This document shows, in pieces, positions 35,738-44,853 of a DNA stretch of 64,000 bases. Each line of letters begins with the position of its first letter. Position 1 is the first letter of the stretch. Where the stretch lies: NCBI RefSeq assembly GCF_024756235.1, contig NZ_JANUGY010000009.1, positions 186,001-250,000 of the forward strand, written 5' to 3'. The stretch is from Massilia kyonggiensis (lineage in GTDB: Bacteria; Pseudomonadota; Gammaproteobacteria; Burkholderiales; Burkholderiaceae_D). The notes under the pieces are model-generated. The model ran no database searches, had not been told where the DNA came from, and worked only from the letters and a program-made list of their open reading frames with translations. The position numbers and the translations under genes were made by a program.

Positions 35738-35753
35738 TGCAATTAATGTGCCA
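35738..35753 (-). promoter_or_regulatory. Sigma-54 (-24/-12) promoter of the giant RTX gene
   Basis: On the minus strand TGGCAC-ATTAA-TTGCA matches the sigma-54 consensus TGGCAC-N5-TTGCW, with GG and GC exactly 12 nt apart. It lies 110 bp upstream of the ATG, giving a leader of about 100 nt. The spacing is the same as in the pilin promoter at 45942. Confidence 0.75.
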
Positions 35754-35804
35754 AAAAGACAACTCATTGATTTTTCTCAAGGTTTCTTCTGGGATTCGTA
35801 ATGG

Positions 35805-35820
35805 TTGTAACAAGTTGTAA
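35805..35820. promoter_or_regulatory. Candidate upstream activator site for the RTX sigma-54 promoter
   Basis: TTGTAA-CAAG-TTGTAA is a direct repeat with a 10-bp period (one helical turn), about 80-95 bp upstream of the predicted RTX start point. This is where sigma-54 enhancer-binding proteins usually bind. The rest of the 302-bp gap (35629-35930) is AT-rich and shows no gene; a small TAACCG/CGGTTA hairpin lies at 35846-35862. Confidence 0.35.
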
Positions 35821-35902
35821 ATAAAACCGACAATCACAATGGGTATAACCGAAGAGCGGTTACAAGATCGCGGCGTACGGGAGGGGGAAAGGAGAAATGA
35901 AA

Positions 35903-35924
35903 ACGGGGCGCCGCGGCGCCCCGT
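35903..35924 (-). terminator. Hairpin after the S9 peptidase remnant
   Basis: ACGGGGCG (35903-35910) pairs with CGCCCCGT (35917-35924), and the central CCGCGG can pair further. On the minus strand it ends in four T then CATTTC, a weak T-tract. It lies 6 bp after the remnant's stop codon and may terminate the regulator-kinase-symporter transcript. Confidence 0.5.
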
Positions 35925-35930
35925 CGATCG

Positions 35931-36398
35931 TTATCGGCCCGCGTTCGGGCCGATGTTCTTGCCGAGGAAGGCCTCGACGCGGGTCCAGAAATCGACCGAA
36001 TTCTTCGGCAGATGCCAGCCATGGCCTTCTTTCGGGTATTCGATCCATTCGACGTTCTTGTTGGTCTTCGTGACCGCGTCGTAGAACTTCCGGCCGTGGT
36101 ATAGCGGCACGCGGCGGTCGACGCCGCCGTAGGCGAGCAGCACGGGCTGCGTGATACGGGCCGCCTGCTCGATGGGCGACATGGCCTTCAGTTGCGCCGC
36201 ATCCTTCACGCGGTCGCCGATCAGTTCCGGCATGCCGTAGGCTTTCCACTGGTCCGTCAGGTCCGACGCGTGGCTCCAGGCGCCCGTGTACATCAGGTTG
36301 ATGTCGGTGACGCCGACCCCGGAGAGGGCGAACAGATACGGCAGATGCGGCGCAGGAACATGCAAATCCTCATCGAGAAACTTGCATAAAGATAACAT
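35931..36398 (-). pseudogene. 5'-truncated S9 prolyl oligopeptidase remnant
   Basis: A 155-codon open frame. From about residue 20 on it matches the end of an S9-family alpha/beta-hydrolase domain: GVGVTDINLMYTGAWSHASD, MSPIEQAARITQPVLLAYGGVDRRVPL with the catalytic Asp, and EYPKEGHGWHLP with the catalytic His. The beta-propeller and the GxSxGG nucleophile elbow are missing. The first 20 or so residues match nothing I know. The ATG follows the TAG of the symporter gene directly, so it could still be translated by coupling, but it cannot be an active peptidase. Confidence 0.8.
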
Positions 36399-38462
36399 CT
36401 ATTCCGGCGCCCGGATATGCGCCACGAGCCCCCCGCTCTCGCGCGGCGGCGCCCTGGTCACGAGGCTGACGACGACCAGCGCCAGCGCCCCTGCCGGCAC
36501 GCCGAACACGCCGGCGGAGATGGGCGCGATGTGGAACCAGACGGCGTCGAGGCTCCCGCCCAGCATCGGATTCGTGTGCAGCATGTAGTAGATGCAGACG
36601 AGGAAACCGGTCGCCATGCCCGCGATCGCGCCCGCGAAGTTGGCGCGTTTCCAGAACACGCCCGCCACGAGCGCGGGGAACATGGTCGACCCCGCGAGCG
36701 AGAACGCGGCGCCGACGAGCGACAGGATGTCGGCCGGCTTCTGCGACGCGACGTACGCGGCGATGAACGCGACGGCGAGCAGCAGCAGCTTGGAAATCGT
36801 CACGCGCTTCTGCGTGGAGGCGCCCGGGTCGACGATCTTGAAGTAGATGTCGTGCGACAGCGCGTTCGAGATCGCGAGCAGCAGCCCGTCCGCCGTGGAC
36901 AGCGCCGCCGCCAGGCCGCCGGCCGCCACCAGGCCGGAAATCACGTACGGCAGGCCGCCGATCTCCGGCGTGGCCAGCGTGAGCACGTCGCCGTCGATCG
37001 CGATCTCGGCCAGCTGCACGATGCCGTCGCCGTTGACGTCGACGATGCTGATCAACGGGTTCGACTTGTCGACGTTGGCCCAGTACGACACCCAGGTCGG
37101 CAGGGAATCGAAGCCCGTGCCGACGAGGGCCGTGTAGATGTCGTACTTGGCCAGCACGGCCAGCGCCGGCATCGTCAGGTAGATCAGCAGGATGAAGAAC
37201 AGCGTCCAGAACACGGACACGCGCGTCTCGTGCACGGACGGCGTCGTGTAGGAGCGCATCAGGATGTGCGGCAGCGCCGCCGTGCCGAACATCAGGCAGA
37301 ACACGAGCGACAGAAAATTATTGCGGCGGATGTCGGATTCCTCCCGTGTCTTGCCGGGGAACGGTTCCGCGTGCGGTTCCGGCGGCTGGGCGCGCGCCAG
37401 GTTGGCGGCGCGCTGTTCGGCCCACACGCGCGCGGCTTCCTCGGCCGTGCGCGGATAGTCGAGCAGCGCGCGTTCCGCGCTGCGCACCTCGGTTAGCGGC
37501 GCGTTGCGGCCGCGCGCCTTGTCCAGCCGGCGCTGCGCCTCGATCTTGCCCGCCTCCCAGGAGTGGGGCAGGGCGGCGATGCGCGCGGCGTAGTCGTCGG
37601 CGCGGGCGCGGAAACGGGCGCGCACTTCGGCCTCGCGCGGGTCCGTCGCCAGCTGGGCTTCGCGCGCGGCCAGCTTGGGCAGCACGGAACCGTACGCGAC
37701 CTGCGGCACCGGATTGCCCGCGAATTTCATCGACAGCCAGATCGTCGGGATCAGGAAGGCGACGAGGATGATGATGTACTGCGCCACCTGCGTCCACGTG
37801 ATGGCGCGCATGCCGCCCAGGAACGAGCACACGAGGATGCTGGCGAGGCCGAGGAAGATGCCGACCGAGAAATCGACGCCCGTGAAGCGCGACGCGATCA
37901 GGCCCACCGCGTAGATCTGCGCGACGACGTACGTGAACGAGACGACGATGGTGGCGCCCACCGCGAGCGCGCGCACGATGTTGCCCTGGCGCGTGCCGGT
38001 CTCGCCGCCGTAGCGGGCCGCGAGGAAATCGGGGATCGTGTACTGGGCGAAGCGGCGCAGGTAGGGCGCGATCAGCAGGGCGACGAGGCAGTAGCCCCCC
38101 GTCCAGCCCATCACGTAGGCGAGGGCGTCGAAGCCGTGCAGGTACAAGGTGCCGGCGAGGCTGATGAAGCTGGCGGCCGAGATCCAGTCGGCCGCCGTCG
38201 CCATGCCGTTGAACAGCGCCGGCACCCGCCGTCCCGCCACGTAGTATTCGGACACGTTCGACGTGCGGCTGACGACGCCGATGATCGCGTACAGGACGAT
38301 CGTCGCGAACATGTACAGGTGGCCGATCCACTGGCGCGGCATGCCTTCGTGTTCGAGGATCGCCAGCGCGCCCAGGAACAGCGCGAAGCACAGCGTGAAC
38401 CACAGGTAGTAGCGGGACAGTCGGCGGAAGTAGGAGCGGGTCCTGGTGGCGGTGCCGGTCAT
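36399..38462 (-). CDS. Cation/carboxylate symporter of the SSS family (VC_2705/ActP-like)
   Basis: A 687-aa inner-membrane protein. After a short basic N-terminus come about 13 membrane helices with NVSEYYVAGRRVPALFNGMATAADWISAASF and ALSTADGLLLAISNALSHDIY, SSS landmarks. A charged soluble insertion of about 120 residues (roughly 255-380) interrupts the helices. An EF-hand-like loop DVNGDGIVQLAE lies in a later loop. Members with a DUF4212 partner transport acetate or other small carboxylates with sodium. The ATG at 38462 overlaps the DUF4212 stop (ATGA). Confidence 0.88.
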   Translation of the reverse strand: MTGTATRTRSYFRRLSRYYLWFTLCFALFLGALAILEHEGMPRQWIGHLYMFATIVLYAIIGVVSRTSNVSEYYVAGRRVPALFNGMATAADWISAASFISLAGTLYLHGFDALAYVMGWTGGYCLVALLIAPYLRRFAQYTIPDFLAARYGGETGTRQGNIVRALAVGATIVVSFTYVVAQIYAVGLIASRFTGVDFSVGIFLGLASILVCSFLGGMRAITWTQVAQYIIILVAFLIPTIWLSMKFAGNPVPQVAYGSVLPKLAAREAQLATDPREAEVRARFRARADDYAARIAALPHSWEAGKIEAQRRLDKARGRNAPLTEVRSAERALLDYPRTAEEAARVWAEQRAANLARAQPPEPHAEPFPGKTREESDIRRNNFLSLVFCLMFGTAALPHILMRSYTTPSVHETRVSVFWTLFFILLIYLTMPALAVLAKYDIYTALVGTGFDSLPTWVSYWANVDKSNPLISIVDVNGDGIVQLAEIAIDGDVLTLATPEIGGLPYVISGLVAAGGLAAALSTADGLLLAISNALSHDIYFKIVDPGASTQKRVTISKLLLLAVAFIAAYVASQKPADILSLVGAAFSLAGSTMFPALVAGVFWKRANFAGAIAGMATGFLVCIYYMLHTNPMLGGSLDAVWFHIAPISAGVFGVPAGALALVVVSLVTRAPPRESGGLVAHIRAPE

Positions 38463-38770
38463 CGACGCTGCTCCAGCATGCGATCGAAATCGCGGTCGAG
38501 GATGCGCATGCGCCAGGCGTACGCGCCGATGATGGCGAGGTACGTGAGCGACGCGCCCTGCGCCGCCAGGTAGAACGACAGCGGCCAGCCGAACACGGAC
38601 AGGTGCGCGAGGTCGCGCGCAAAGAACACGGTGCAGAAGCTCGTGGCCAGCCACAGCGCGAGCAGCAGCGCGATCAGTCGGCGCGCGCGCGCCCAGTGCG
38701 CGGCGCGCGCGGCGACGATGCGTTGGCGCTCGCGGTCGGGGTCAGAGGAAGGGACGGTCTCGGTCGACAT
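38459..38770 (-). CDS. DUF4212 small membrane subunit of an SSS symporter
   Basis: A 103-aa protein with two hydrophobic helices (about 32-50 and 60-85) joined by FFARDLAHLSVFGWPLSFYLAAQGA, the DUF4212 hallmark, and a basic C-terminus. It is regularly encoded just before large SSS transporters, as here, and is thought to be an accessory subunit. The start lies 29 bp inside the end of the kinase gene and the stop overlaps the symporter start. Confidence 0.9.
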   Translation of the reverse strand: MSTETVPSSDPDRERQRIVAARAAHWARARRLIALLLALWLATSFCTVFFARDLAHLSVFGWPLSFYLAAQGASLTYLAIIGAYAWRMRILDRDFDRMLEQRR

Positions 38771-40307
38771 CGGGGACTAGCGTGACGGTGGGCGGGAAGG
38801 TCAGCCGGAACAGGCTGCCCGGGAATTTCTTGTGCGTGCTGCGCGGGTTGTTGAAGATCTCGATGTCGGCGCCGTGCTGCTGCGCGATCTCGCGCACGAT
38901 GGCGAGACCGAGGCCGGAACCGGGCGCGCTCGAACCGAGGATGCGATAAAAGCGTTCGAACACGCGGTGGCGTTCGGATGGCGCGATGCCGGGGCCGGTG
39001 TCCTCGACTTCGAGTAAGGCCTGGTTGCCGTTGCCGATATTGGTCCCGCGCACGCGCACGGTGACGCTGCCGCCCGGCGGCGTGTAGCGCAGCGCGTTGT
39101 CGATCAGGTTCGACAGCAGCTCGCGCAGCATCATGGCGCTGCCGTCGATTTCCGGCGGGTCGCCGATCACTTCGTAGCCGAGGTCGATCTCGTGCGCGAA
39201 CGAGGCCTGCACCCAGTCCTGCACGACGTCGCGCGCCAAAGCGGCAAGGTCGAGCGGCTCCAGCGTCTGGCCCGCATGCGGCTGGTTTTCCGCGCGGGCC
39301 AGCGCCAGCAGCTGGTTCACGAGGCGCGTGGCCGATTCCGAGCTCTTGGCCAGTTGCTCGAGCGAGCGGTGGATCTCGTTGGGATCGATCTGGCGCAGTG
39401 CCAGCTCCGACTGCATGCGCATGCCCGCGAGCGGCGTCTTCATCTGGTGCGCGGCGTCGGCGATGAAGCGCTTCTGCGCGTCGATGGTGTGCGCGAGGCG
39501 CGCCAGCATGTCGTTCAGCGAGCCGACGAGCGGCGAGATCTCTTCCGGCACCTGGCGCGAATCGATGGGCGACAAATCGTCCGGCGGCCGCGCGCGGATG
39601 CGTTCCTGCAGTTGAGCGAGCGGCGACAGCCCGCGCGACAGGGCGAACCAGACGAGGGCCAGGATCACGGGCAGGATGATGAACTGGGGCAGGATCACGC
39701 CCTTGATGATCTCGTTGGCCAGCTGCGCGCGCTTGTCGAGCGTTTCCGCCACCTGCACGAGCGCGAGGCGCGGTTCCTGCGTGGCGTCCAGCAGCGGCTG
39801 CAGGTTGACCCAGGCATAGGCGATGCGCACCGGCGTGCCGTGCAGGTTCTCGGTGCGGAAGTGCACGCGGCCGCTGCGCTCGGCGTCGTCGGGGTTCGGC
39901 GGCGGCAGGTCGCGGTCGCCGTCGACGATCTCGCCGCGCGGGCCGCTGATCTGGAAATAGACGCTGTCGACGTCGTCCGCGCGCAGGATGTCGCGCGCGG
40001 TGCCGCCCAGGTGCGCGACGACTTTACCGTCGACTTCCTTGACCTGCTGCGCGAGCACCGTGACGCTGTCTTCCAGCGCGTGGTCGAACGGCTGATTCGC
40101 GATCGATTTCGCGACCAGGTACGTGATCGCGATGCTCATCGGCCACAGCAGCAGCAGCGGGGCCAGCATCCAGTCGAGGATTTCGCCGAACAGCGAGTGC
40201 TGGATGCTTTCTTCCGGCTCGGGCCTGGGCGGGACGTAGAGTTCGTCGACCGGTTCCGTGACGGCGAGCGGCTCCGGCCCGGCCGCGCGCCGCTTGAACC
40301 GTTTCAC
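38742..40307 (-). CDS. Sensor histidine kinase (TctE/QseC type)
   Basis: A 521-aa inner-membrane kinase. A Pro-rich N-terminus precedes helix 1 (about 48-66). A periplasmic domain of about 135 residues follows, then helix 2 (about 203-224), a HAMP-like region, HisKA with His287 in ADAAHQMKTPLAG, and a HATPase (LIDNALRYTPPGG, DTGPGIAP, GSGLGLAIVREIA). It is the partner of the OmpR-type regulator upstream (ATGA overlap). Its co-transcription with a symporter suggests it senses the transported carboxylate. Confidence 0.92.
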   Translation of the reverse strand: MKRFKRRAAGPEPLAVTEPVDELYVPPRPEPEESIQHSLFGEILDWMLAPLLLLWPMSIAITYLVAKSIANQPFDHALEDSVTVLAQQVKEVDGKVVAHLGGTARDILRADDVDSVYFQISGPRGEIVDGDRDLPPPNPDDAERSGRVHFRTENLHGTPVRIAYAWVNLQPLLDATQEPRLALVQVAETLDKRAQLANEIIKGVILPQFIILPVILALVWFALSRGLSPLAQLQERIRARPPDDLSPIDSRQVPEEISPLVGSLNDMLARLAHTIDAQKRFIADAAHQMKTPLAGMRMQSELALRQIDPNEIHRSLEQLAKSSESATRLVNQLLALARAENQPHAGQTLEPLDLAALARDVVQDWVQASFAHEIDLGYEVIGDPPEIDGSAMMLRELLSNLIDNALRYTPPGGSVTVRVRGTNIGNGNQALLEVEDTGPGIAPSERHRVFERFYRILGSSAPGSGLGLAIVREIAQQHGADIEIFNNPRSTHKKFPGSLFRLTFPPTVTLVPDVDRDRPFL

Positions 40308-41026
40308 TTGTGGCCGCTGGCCGCGTCGGCGCTCTTGCGGGCGCTGTCACGGGGTGTATCGGAATAGCGCTCCAGGCAATAGCCCAGGCCGCGCACGGTG
40401 GCGATGCGGATGCCGCCCGTCTCGATCTTCTTGCGCAGGCGGTGCACATAGACCTCGATGGCGTTGTTCGACACCTCTTCGCCCCATTCGCACAGGTGGT
40501 CGACGAGCTGTTCCTTCGACACGAGGCGTCCCGTGCGCGCCAGCAGGATTTCCAGTAGGCCCAGTTCGCGCGCGGACAGGTCAAGCATCTGGTCGTTGAT
40601 GTACGCGCTGCGGCCGACCTGGTCGTACACGAGCGGGCCGTGGCGGATGACGGTCGAGCCGCCGCCCTGGCCGCGCCGGGTGAGGGCGCGCACGCGCGCT
40701 TCCAGTTCGGACAGCGCGAACGGCTTGGGCATGTAGTCGTCGGCGCCGGCGTCGAGGCCGCCCACGCGCTGCTCGATCGAATCGGCGGCCGTGAGGATCA
40801 GCACCGGCAGCAGCGAGCCGCGCGCACGCAGGCGGCGCAGCACGTCGAGGCCGGACAGCCTGGGCAGGCCGAGGTCGAGGATCAGGAGATCGAACTCCTG
40901 GGTCGACAGAGCCGTGTCCGCGTCCTGGCCGTTCTTGACGCAGTCGATCGCGTAGCCGGACTGGCGCAAGGAGCGCGTCAGCCCGTCGGCCAATACGCTA
41001 TCATCTTCGGCTAGTAAAATACGCAT
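40304..41026 (-). CDS. OmpR/TctD-type response regulator
   Basis: A 240-aa transcription factor. The receiver has phospho-acceptor Asp51 (LILDLGLPR), acidic pocket Glu7-Asp8-Asp9 and Lys in PKPFALSELEARVRAL. The C-terminal winged helix contains LSARELGLLEILLARTGRLVSKEQLVDHLCEWGEEVSNNAIEVYVHRLRKKI. It is first in the operon regulator-kinase-DUF4212-symporter. Its likely target is its own operon or another carboxylate-use gene. Its 189-bp upstream region is shared with recA. Confidence 0.93.
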   Translation of the reverse strand: MRILLAEDDSVLADGLTRSLRQSGYAIDCVKNGQDADTALSTQEFDLLILDLGLPRLSGLDVLRRLRARGSLLPVLILTAADSIEQRVGGLDAGADDYMPKPFALSELEARVRALTRRGQGGGSTVIRHGPLVYDQVGRSAYINDQMLDLSARELGLLEILLARTGRLVSKEQLVDHLCEWGEEVSNNAIEVYVHRLRKKIETGGIRIATVRGLGYCLERYSDTPRDSARKSADAASGHK

Positions 41027-41135
41027 CTTTTCTCCCGGCTTTCGTTGTTCGACCTACCTAACTCGCTTATTGTGTGTGAAGTTTCGCAACATGTCGAATC
41101 GGTCAAGCGATGGTAAATATCGCTTGCCAAAACCA

Positions 41136-41151
41136 CTGGGATTTTATACAG
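41136..41151 (+). promoter_or_regulatory. LexA (SOS) box upstream of recA
   Basis: CTGGGATTTTATACAG fits the LexA consensus CTGT-N8-ACAG with a single mismatch in the left half. It lies 65 bp upstream of the recA ATG. A TTGCCA at 41124-41129 and TATACA at 41145-41150 (15-nt spacer) could be the promoter it covers. Repression of recA by LexA is expected. Confidence 0.7.
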
Positions 41152-41215
41152 TACTTCCTATTGAAATCGCGCGAGCGGCCCACACCTTGGTTCACTCTAG
41201 GACAGAAAGAAAGTT

Positions 41216-42295
41216 ATGGACGACAAAAAATCCGCACTAAATGCAGCCGAGAAGGGCAAGGCGCTGGCAGCAGCCCTCGCGCAGATCGAAAAGCAATTCG
41301 GTAAAGGCTCGGTGATGCGCATGGACACCAATGCGCCCGTCGAGGAAGTACAAACCGTTTCGACCGGCTCGCTGGGCCTGGACATCGCGCTGGGCGTCGG
41401 TGGCCTGCCGCGTGGCCGTATCGTCGAGATCTACGGTCCGGAATCGTCGGGTAAGACGACCCTGACCCTGCAGACCATCGCCCAGATGCAAAAGCTGGGT
41501 GGCACCTGCGCGTTCATCGACGCCGAACACGCGCTGGATGTGACCTATGCGCAAAAGCTGGGCATCAAACTGGACGAGCTGCTGATCTCGCAGCCGGACA
41601 CGGGTGAACAGGCACTGGAAATCACGGACGCCCTCGTGCGTTCGGGCAGTGTCGACCTCGTGGTCATCGACTCGGTGGCGGCACTGACGCCGCGCGCCGA
41701 GATCGAAGGCGACATGGGCGACTCCCTGCCGGGCCTGCAGGCCCGCCTGATGTCGCAGGCGCTGCGCAAGCTGACCGCATCGATCAACCGTACGAACACC
41801 CTGGTGATCTTCATTAACCAGATCCGTATGAAGATCGGCGTCATGTTCGGCAGCCCGGAAACGACGACCGGCGGTAATGCGCTGAAGTTCTACGCCTCCG
41901 TGCGTCTGGACATCCGCCGTACCGGCTCGATCAAGACCGGCGACGAGGTGATCGGTAACGAAACCAAGGTCAAGGTCGTCAAGAACAAGATCGCGCCCCC
42001 GTTCAAGGAAGCGCACTTCGACATCCTGTACGGCGAAGGCACGTCGCGCGAAGGCGAGATCATCGACCTGGGCGTGGACAACAAGATCGTCGAGAAGTCG
42101 GGTTCGTGGTACAGCTATAACGGCGAACGCATCGGCCAGGGCAAGGACAATGCCCGTATCTTCTTGAGGGAGCGTCCGGCACTGGCACGCGAAATCGAGA
42201 ACAAGGTCCGCGCCGCCCTCGGCGTGCGCGAACTGCCGCCGGCCCCGGCCGGCAGCGCTGCGGTCGAGCCGGCAGCAATCGGCGACGACGAGTAA
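41216..42295 (+). CDS. recA: Recombinase RecA
   Basis: A 359-aa recombinase of normal length. The Walker A GPESSGKT spans residues 74-81. LVVIDSVAALTPRAEIEGDMGD contains Walker B and loop L1, and QIRMKIGVMFGSPETTTGGNALKFYASVRLDIRR contains loop L2. The acidic C-terminal tail (AAIGDDE) is present. It forms filaments on single-stranded DNA for strand exchange and triggers LexA cleavage. A LexA box precedes it, and recX follows after 8 bp, its usual partner. Confidence 0.98.
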   Translation: MDDKKSALNAAEKGKALAAALAQIEKQFGKGSVMRMDTNAPVEEVQTVSTGSLGLDIALGVGGLPRGRIVEIYGPESSGKTTLTLQTIAQMQKLGGTCAFIDAEHALDVTYAQKLGIKLDELLISQPDTGEQALEITDALVRSGSVDLVVIDSVAALTPRAEIEGDMGDSLPGLQARLMSQALRKLTASINRTNTLVIFINQIRMKIGVMFGSPETTTGGNALKFYASVRLDIRRTGSIKTGDEVIGNETKVKVVKNKIAPPFKEAHFDILYGEGTSREGEIIDLGVDNKIVEKSGSWYSYNGERIGQGKDNARIFLRERPALAREIENKVRAALGVRELPPAPAGSAAVEPAAIGDDE

Positions 42296-42303
42296 TCGTC
42301 CGG

Positions 42304-42762
42304 ATGCCGCGCCAGCAGCTGAGCCTCAAGGCTCGCGCGTTGAAGTATCTGTCGACGCGCGAGCACAGCCGGCTCGAACTGGCGCGCAAGTTATCCCGCT
42401 ATGCCGAGGAGGGCGACGACGTCGAAGCCCTCCTCGATTTCCTTGAAAAGAACAACTGGCTGTCGCAGGAGCGTTTTGCCGAATCGCTGGTCCACCGGCG
42501 TGCCGGACGCTACGGCAACGCCCGGGTGCTTGCCGAACTCCAGCAGCATGGTGTCAACGGCGAAGCATTCGACGAACTCAAGTCCGAACTGAAGGAATCC
42601 GAAACGGCACGGGCCCGCGAAGTCTGGCGCCGCAAGTTCGGCAAGGTTCCGCAGGATGCCGAAGAACGCAGCAAACAGATGCGCTTCCTGCTGCAACGTG
42701 GCTTTTCCCAGAGTGCGGTGCGTGCCGCGCTGAAGGGCGGCCACGATGACGACGACCTCTGA
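42304..42762 (+). CDS. recX: Regulatory protein RecX
   Basis: A 152-aa basic all-helical protein. The three tandem three-helix repeats are recognisable from SLKARALKYLSTREHSRLELARKLSRY, through LSQERFAESLVHRRAGRYGNARVLAEL, to KQMRFLLQRGFSQSAVRAAL. It binds inside the RecA filament groove and limits RecA activity. Its position 8 bp after recA indicates co-transcription, with LexA control of both. Confidence 0.93.
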   Translation: MPRQQLSLKARALKYLSTREHSRLELARKLSRYAEEGDDVEALLDFLEKNNWLSQERFAESLVHRRAGRYGNARVLAELQQHGVNGEAFDELKSELKESETARAREVWRRKFGKVPQDAEERSKQMRFLLQRGFSQSAVRAALKGGHDDDDL

Positions 42763-42907
42763 TCTCATCGTTGTGAATATCCGACTGTCGTTCTGTTTAT
42801 GACGGCAAGCTTGCGGTTTCGGCATCACAACTTCGCAACATCTTCCCTTATCTTCCCTGCAAAAACCCTTCTGTAACCGGGGAGACGGTGCACAGCCCGG
42901 CACCCTG

Positions 42908-42916
42908 TGCTAAACT
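42908..42916 (+). promoter_or_regulatory. Candidate extended -10 promoter for the DUF2889 gene
   Basis: TGCTAAACT fits TGnTATAAT with two mismatches, about 110 bp before the chosen ATG at 43027. No convincing -35 is seen. The preceding gap after recX (42763-42907) shows no gene. Confidence 0.3.
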
Positions 42917-43026
42917 TTCATGGTTTAAGCAGCGCCGCAAGAGCGGTTGTTGCCGTAGAAGCTGCGGCAACGTGCATCAGGCACAACGGCTGCAAATTTT
43001 TTCGCCGCATACCGGCATTGGTGTTT

Positions 43027-43584
43027 ATGCCCCTGTCTCCTCCCGCTCCGCGTAAGCCAAGGCACACGCGCGCCATTACCGTCGAAGCGTTCGCGCGCGA
43101 CGATGGCCTGTGGGACCTCGACGCGTGCATCCGCGACACCAAGACGCATGACATTGCCCTGCCTTCCGGCTCCCGTCCGGCCGGCCTGCCGGTGCACGAA
43201 CTCAAATTGCGGGTGACTATCGACCGCGACATGAACATCGTCGACGCCGAAGCCGCGTCCGATGCCGTACCCTATCCCGGTTTCTGCGACACCATCGCTC
43301 CTGCGTATAAAAAGCTCATCGGCTTGTCGCTGCTGAAACATTTCCGATTGCATCTGAAGGACCGCCTGTCCGGGGTACTCGGCTGCACCCACCTGACCGA
43401 ACTCGCGCAAGTCCTGCCCACCGCGGCAATCCAGGCCTTCGCCGATGACGCGATGGCCAACCGCCCGGCCGATGCTTCGGCCGAGCGGCCTTACGAACTG
43501 GACCGCTGCCACGCGCTGCGACTCGACGGCCCCGCCGTCGAAACGTATTACCCGCGCTGGGCTCTCAAGGCGGTGCCGGGGTAG
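43027..43584 (+). CDS. DUF2889 domain-containing protein
   Basis: A 185-aa cytosolic protein. The block RHTRAITVEAFARDDGLWDLDACIRDTKTHD, the DRDMNIVDAEAASDAVPYPGFC stretch and the GLSLLKHFRLHLKDRLSGVLGCTHLTEL segment mark DUF2889, a family of unknown function common between recX and sucC in betaproteobacteria. The conserved His/Cys residues in GCTHLTEL could be metal ligands, but this is a guess. The start at 43027 was chosen because the upstream open frame lies beyond a likely promoter and lacks family similarity. Confidence 0.8.
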   Translation: MPLSPPAPRKPRHTRAITVEAFARDDGLWDLDACIRDTKTHDIALPSGSRPAGLPVHELKLRVTIDRDMNIVDAEAASDAVPYPGFCDTIAPAYKKLIGLSLLKHFRLHLKDRLSGVLGCTHLTELAQVLPTAAIQAFADDAMANRPADASAERPYELDRCHALRLDGPAVETYYPRWALKAVPG

Positions 43585-43666
43585 TGTCGTCCGGAGTAGA
43601 CTCCGGTTTTGTCGCTTTTTTATTCAACCGCATTTCTAAATCAGTAACAGAAGAAGGGAAGCCAGC

Positions 43667-44836
<1,170 letters not shown>

Positions 44837-44853
44837 TTCGCGAAGGAAATAAA

